A stretch of DNA of 64,000 nucleotides, from the NCBI GenBank assembly GCA_019914945.1, contig CM034106.1, forward strand, positions 5,270,001 to 5,334,000. Direction: 5' to 3'. Source of the DNA: Typha latifolia (Eukaryota; Streptophyta; Magnoliopsida; Poales; Typhaceae). A program made the translations under genes and the position numbers. This document shows positions 59,895-64,000 of this stretch, piece by piece (position 1 is the first letter of the stretch; every line of letters begins with the position of its first letter). A model generated the notes under the pieces. It had not been told where the DNA came from and searched no databases. It worked only from the letters and a program-made list of their open reading frames with translations.

Positions 59895-60684
59895 ATGGAT
59901 CTTGAGGCCGGAGCTTACTCCAATCCCACAAAGGTGAATTGGGTTTTCCTTCTTTTTGCCTGTTCTGGTTCTGTTTCTATGCTTTCCTTTGATTTGGCTC
60001 AGCAATTAAGTAGCAGCGGGAATCATGGAGGATGGTGTTAACTCTAGCTTACCAGAGCCTGGGGGTAGTTTATGGGGACCTGAGCACCTCGCCGCTGTAT
60101 GTGTACAAGAACACCTTCGCAGGGGACATACAGCACTCGGAGACCAACGAGGAGATCTATGGAGTCCTCTCCTTTGTGTTTTGGACCCTCACCCTTGTCC
60201 CCTTACTCAAATACGTCTTTATTGTCCTCCGGGCCGACGATAATGGAGAAGGCGGAACCTTTGCGCTCTACTCCCTGCTCTGCCGCCACGCCCGCGTCGG
60301 CTTCCTGCCTAATGTGCAACTCGCCGATGAGGAAATATCCTCATATAAGAAAAACGATGATTACAGTGCTACTTGTCCCTCGAGCGGGGTGGGTGGCCCT
60401 CTGGCAAGAGTCACGGCGGCGACAAAGGTGAGGAGGATGCTGGAGAAGCACCAGGTGTTGCAGAGAGTCTTACTGATCCTTGCATTGATTGGGACTTGCA
60501 TGGTGATTGGGGATGGCGTGCTCACCCCGGCTATTTCTGGTTGTCTTCTCCTCTGCTTTCAATTCTTGGGATGGTTTTTGGTCCTAGGTTGTCTTCTGTC
60601 TGCTAATCAAAATTATTATTTGTTTGGCAGTGTTCTCGGCGGTCTCTGGACTTGAGCTTTCGATGTCAAAGGAGCAGCATAAGT
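59895..60684 (+). CDS. KUP/HAK/KT potassium transporter, first three coding exons (3' part beyond window)
   Basis: K+ uptake permease of plasma membrane or internal membranes, normally about 750-800 residues with 10-14 membrane segments. Exon 1 59895-59933 ([13 protein letters not shown]), intron 59934-60016 (GTGAAT...GCAG), exon 2 60017-60539, intron 60540-60630 (GTTGTC...GGCAG), exon 3 60631-60684, then donor GTAAGG. The joins keep the frame. TM1 holds the family signature [17 protein letters not shown]2 is [20 protein letters not shown]; then the conserved [20 protein letters not shown] loop; TM3 with [16 protein letters not shown] runs into [17 protein letters not shown]. About 205 residues are present with no damage. 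An in-frame ATG five codons earlier (59880, MSPPT) is an alternative start. The sequence looks like the clade of rice HAK7/HAK10; the exact orthologue is not determined. Confidence 0.93.
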
Positions 60685-63600
60685 GTAAGGAAATTATAAA
60701 TTTTAATAATCAAATCCGATCTTTGGAACTCTGATTGTGTAGTTATATACTATATGTTAATTTGACAACATTTTCCAGGAGAATCAGCTGGGTAGAATGT
60801 ATGATTTGGATTCCCTCTCCATCATACACTGTTACTCTATTTTTGTTTTAGTTGGGATTAGTTGGCTAATATTAATTAACATGAATTTTTTTCGTTTCTT
60901 TTGGTATCATAAAGCAAGAGGGAGGTTTTGACTGACTTGGACATACTGCATAATGCTTTTCTTCTTTGCACTCTATACTTGGAGACCTATTTTTAAACTT
61001 ATCTGAGGGAATATCCTGATTTGTTTATCGAGGAAAGGAGAGTATAAGGGCAACAGTTTAGCAGCCAATGTATGAAAATGATCTGCTAAGATGACGTAGG
61101 ATATCAGAGTACAGCGGGATCTTTGGCTTTTTGGCTTCCTTTCCAGCTTTCCCCTTGGCAGGGTGTAGCAAGATAAAAGATATGAGCTAGGAAAATGATG
61201 GTTGATGCACAAGAATGGTTGGGAATTAATTCATTAAGAAGAACCGGTTAATTGCCGAACATTAGCCTTGATCTCATTAAGCTATAAGAAAGCACAATAT
61301 TACTTGGATTAACTTGTGGCAAGTAGATTTGTGCATGGGAATAATTACAACAGGTGAAACATATTAATGTTTGTGGTAGGTTAGGTCATTGAACTACTGA
61401 AGTTGTTTCTCTAGGCAATGATATGGATATCCTAATAAACATAATTTACTATTTTATATCACATGTCAAAAGATATGCAAGAGGAACGAGACTTAAGCTG
61501 TTAGAGAAAAGTCATTTCATTTTTTTTTTAATTCTCTAACATACTCCCTCAATTCTGGGATCAATTTTAATAGGCCCAAAAATAGATTTGAATGAAATAG
61601 AAGAAGGTTTTATACTTTCAAGTAATAGATAGGCCTAGAGGGATTTGAACTTTGAGCCTCTTGCTCTGATGTCATATTAACTCATTAATTACTTTAAAAA
61701 TTTAAGCTATTAGAGCACAATGATTTTTATTCTTTTGTACTTTAATTGTCCACCTCATTTCTAGGCTATAGACATTTTTATAGGTCAAAGATGAATTTGG
61801 ATTAAATGGATGGAGGTTTTATATTTCTAATGACAAATAGACCTGACCAGATTTGAACTCAAGACATCCTATTGTGATACCATGTTAACTAATCATCTTC
61901 TCTAAAAGCTCAAGCTGTAAAAACGGTAATTTTTTTTTTTGTATTCTAACAATATGGTGTAGATTTGATTCTGAAACTTGCAGAATTTCAAGTAAATAGG
62001 AGGGGAATGAGTCATCTGAAAGTTTTTAATCTTTGATGGAGATAAGTTACTAGGGGAGGTTTTGCAACACTAGCCATACTGCCAACATCATCACTTGGTG
62101 TAAGCTTAGAGCGAGAAACTTATTTAATGTGCCTCACTTCTTTCAAAATTGGAAATTAGCTCCACTGGTTCCTAGGTGCTTTCTTACATTAAATTTCTCA
62201 AGGATTGCAGCTTCAACACTGTTGGAATGAACCTATATGTGATTATCTATAATGATGGTTGTTTTCAAGTCAACTAGATTTCCATGACTATTCTTGAGAT
62301 TCTTTCCTCATTATATCTGCTGAAGCAAATTTGTTACTATGATGCACTTGTGCTGTATGGACGAACACATTTCTCATTAAGTACCTTGATGACTTGCACA
62401 ATGGCAAAAACTTCACCTGCCCCTGTATTTTTGTCATATAGCTTTTCAAATGTAGCCCAAACATAGGCTCTCCTTTTGCTCCCCATAATGGAAACTTTGA
62501 TTGTTCTTTAACAAAATAACTTATTCATCCCATATTAGTAGCTTAGTGCATATTAACTGCTTTTACATTTCAAACTTCTAGAATGAATAAATGGCTAAAA
62601 TATATTTTCGGCCCTTGAACTATGGCCTAGTATCGCAATTGATAAAGAATACATATGTATGATTTTCCCTTTAAGTTATCTAAAAGGTAACAACTTGCTC
62701 CAATGATGTAACATGATAGTGCAAGTTCTTAGTTTCCCTCGCAGTATATTACTATATTTTGTCAAAAATCTCTCGTGGAAGATTTTGTCAGATGTAAGAT
62801 GTAAGACTGGATAGTTCAGGGACAAGTTTGTCAAAAATCTCTCATGGAAGACTAAGATGTAAGATATAAAAATCTCTCATGGATAGTTCAGGGACAAGTT
62901 TACACTTTTACGCTTTAAGATGCAAGGTAATATTTAGTCATAATTCAAAGGTTAGTAAAGAATAACCTTAGTAAAATCATAGGAGGTGGTATAGCAATCC
63001 TGAAGTAAGATTGATCTTGGTGTTCTTTTTTTCTCTTTTCTGGTTGAACCATTTGTGGACGTAGGAGGTCTCACTTAGTGGATTGAAACAGTTATTGTTT
63101 TGTGACCCTCTCTTGTATTACAGCCTTTACATCTTGAAATTTTGCCAGATGTAAGAATGGATGGTAGAACATTTTTGATTCCCTTCTCTTTTGTAAGGCA
63201 AAAATTACATTGGGATTTCCTTCATGAGTTGGTCAACTCTTATTTCTTATAGAAAGAAAGAAATATGATGTCATCACAAAAGCATATGGAAAACCAGGAT
63301 TATAATCTTTGTGTATGCAATCAGCCTATATTGGTTCGTTTGATCTCTTTCTGATAAAAGAGGAACTTCTGAGATGATAGAGAAGTCTGTGTTTACAAGG
63401 ATTGCATTTAGATTCAAACTTCAGCTAATAAAGTGAAAATATCACAAATGTAGGTTACAATATCGTTTGATCTCTTTGTCCATTTTCTTTCTTACCAATG
63501 CCGGTTCACATCTTTTCAGGTTTCCATTTTCTGAAAATACAAAATGTATACTACTACCTAGAAATCTTACTTTCACAAAAGGAGACCCTGTAAGAGATAT

Positions 63601-64000
63601 CTTTACCCCATTTGCTTGTGAATGGGTTATATATGGATGTATGAGCCATTCTTTACAGAGAATATAGCTTTTAGTTTGTCTCTTGCAGTGCTGTTTCATT
63701 TCCCATCCAGCTTAATGTTCACGTAAATGTAACATTACTTTCAATCTGGTGTCTTTATCTTACTCAGTAAAGTCTTCTTGTGATCCCATTTGCGTATCTG
63801 ATTATATCTACCAACTGAAATCTGATTAACTATGTTTCTGTCCAAGTACTTTAAAAGAACAAAATCATACAACAAATATGAGGATATCAAATTTTTTTTC
63901 ATTTGGGGATACTGAGCATGAGCACTCTAGTTCAATAGGAACTGAATGCAACTCATCTAATATTGTAAAGATCAGAGCAGCATAATTAAATTAACATTAT
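60685..64000 (+). other. Intron 3 of the transporter gene (continues past the window)
   Basis: The donor GTAAGG is at 60685. The next expected coding stretch, which should follow KEQHK with a YVEVP-like sequence, is not seen before 64000, so the intron exceeds 3.3 kb while introns 1 and 2 are 83 and 91 bases. It contains a ~215 base diverged direct repeat (GATTTGAACTTTGAGCCTC near 61638 and GATTTGAACTCAAGACATC near 61850), a 40-50 base duplication near 62760-62905 (AAAAATCTCTC, GGATAGTTCAGGGACAAGTTT), and a possible MITE at 62600-62970. Short frames in it are not credible genes. Confidence 0.75.
62600..62970. repeat. Possible MITE in intron 3
   Basis: The left segment CGGCCCTTGAACTATGGCCT has a rough inverse at the right, ACTAAATATTACC-like words read back from CATAATTCAAAGGTTAG near 62940-62960. 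The CCCTTGAACTAT style resembles the TIR region of MULE-3 (CCCTTTGAATTAT). No TSD was identified. Confidence 0.28.

Noticed and set aside
59721..60041. 106-codon frame read as a separate protein ahead of the transporter
   Set aside because: Its end runs into intron 1. The last part before 59933 is exon 1 of the transporter; the earlier part is more likely 5' leader.
60541..60655. Extension of transporter exon 2 to the stop at 60655
   Set aside because: The residues after PAIS do not fit the family, while GT at 60540 and AG at 60629-60630 give an intron whose removal restores the expected [15 protein letters not shown] sequence.

Overview
The window is nuclear DNA of a flowering plant. The start of a potassium-transporter gene at the right edge, with GT-AG introns, and the families of mobile DNA present (Ty3/gypsy and other LTR elements, plant L1-type LINEs, Mutator-like, hAT and PIF/Harbinger DNA transposons) all point there. 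A monocot is my guess from the transporter sequence and retroelement style; I cannot name the species. I see no prokaryotic genes, rRNA, tRNA or CRISPR array.

Only one host gene is convincing: a KUP/HAK/KT K+ transporter on the + strand. Its first three coding exons lie at 59895-60684 and a third intron runs off the right edge (more than 3.3 kb). Almost everything to its left is layered transposon sequence. Many borders can be fixed to the base because terminal sequences and target-site duplications (TSDs) are still readable.

Layout. (a) 1-8487: retroelement debris holding two ~3 kb solo LTRs of one abundant family (here LTR-A: A1 1335-4469, A2 5512-8487). (b) 8488-11083: unassigned DNA and a 5'-truncated Harbinger-like element with a 5 x ~110 bp tandem array. 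(c) 11084-32612: an old Athila/Tat-like Ty3/gypsy polyprotein gene read in pieces on the + strand (RNase H, integrase zinc finger and core, integrase C-terminus, polypurine tract). It is split by a ~16.9 kb Mutator-like element (MULE; 11265-28193), a truncated LTR-A and another solo LTR. The MULE carries a degraded plant-mobile-domain plus ULP1-protease gene on the - strand, which is cut by a 4.35 kb hAT transposon. The MULE also holds LTR-A copy A3, which contains a second LTR family (LTR-B), giving four levels of nesting. (d) 33923-43626: a second MULE-like element interrupted by a - strand LINE, which is itself interrupted by a short two-LTR retrotransposon coding only for a broken gag. (e) 44673-47563: LTR-A copy A5 on the - strand. 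(f) 48352-49522: a non-autonomous hAT element. (g) about 51960-59000: a + strand LINE remnant split by LTR-A copy A6, which itself contains a Harbinger-like element, a solo LTR and a ~1 kb MULE; the LINE part also holds a 301 bp hAT MITE. (h) 59895-64000: the transporter gene.

No transposon open reading frame in the window is intact, so the region reads as a fossil stack. The parts most worth a second look are the PMD-ULP1 fusion gene carried by the large MULE, the hyper-abundant LTR-A solo LTRs with a conserved hairpin, the gag-only retrotransposon, and the Harbinger elements with internal tandem arrays. TSDs, terminal repeats and motifs were read directly from the sequence; family assignments come from recognised motifs without database searches.
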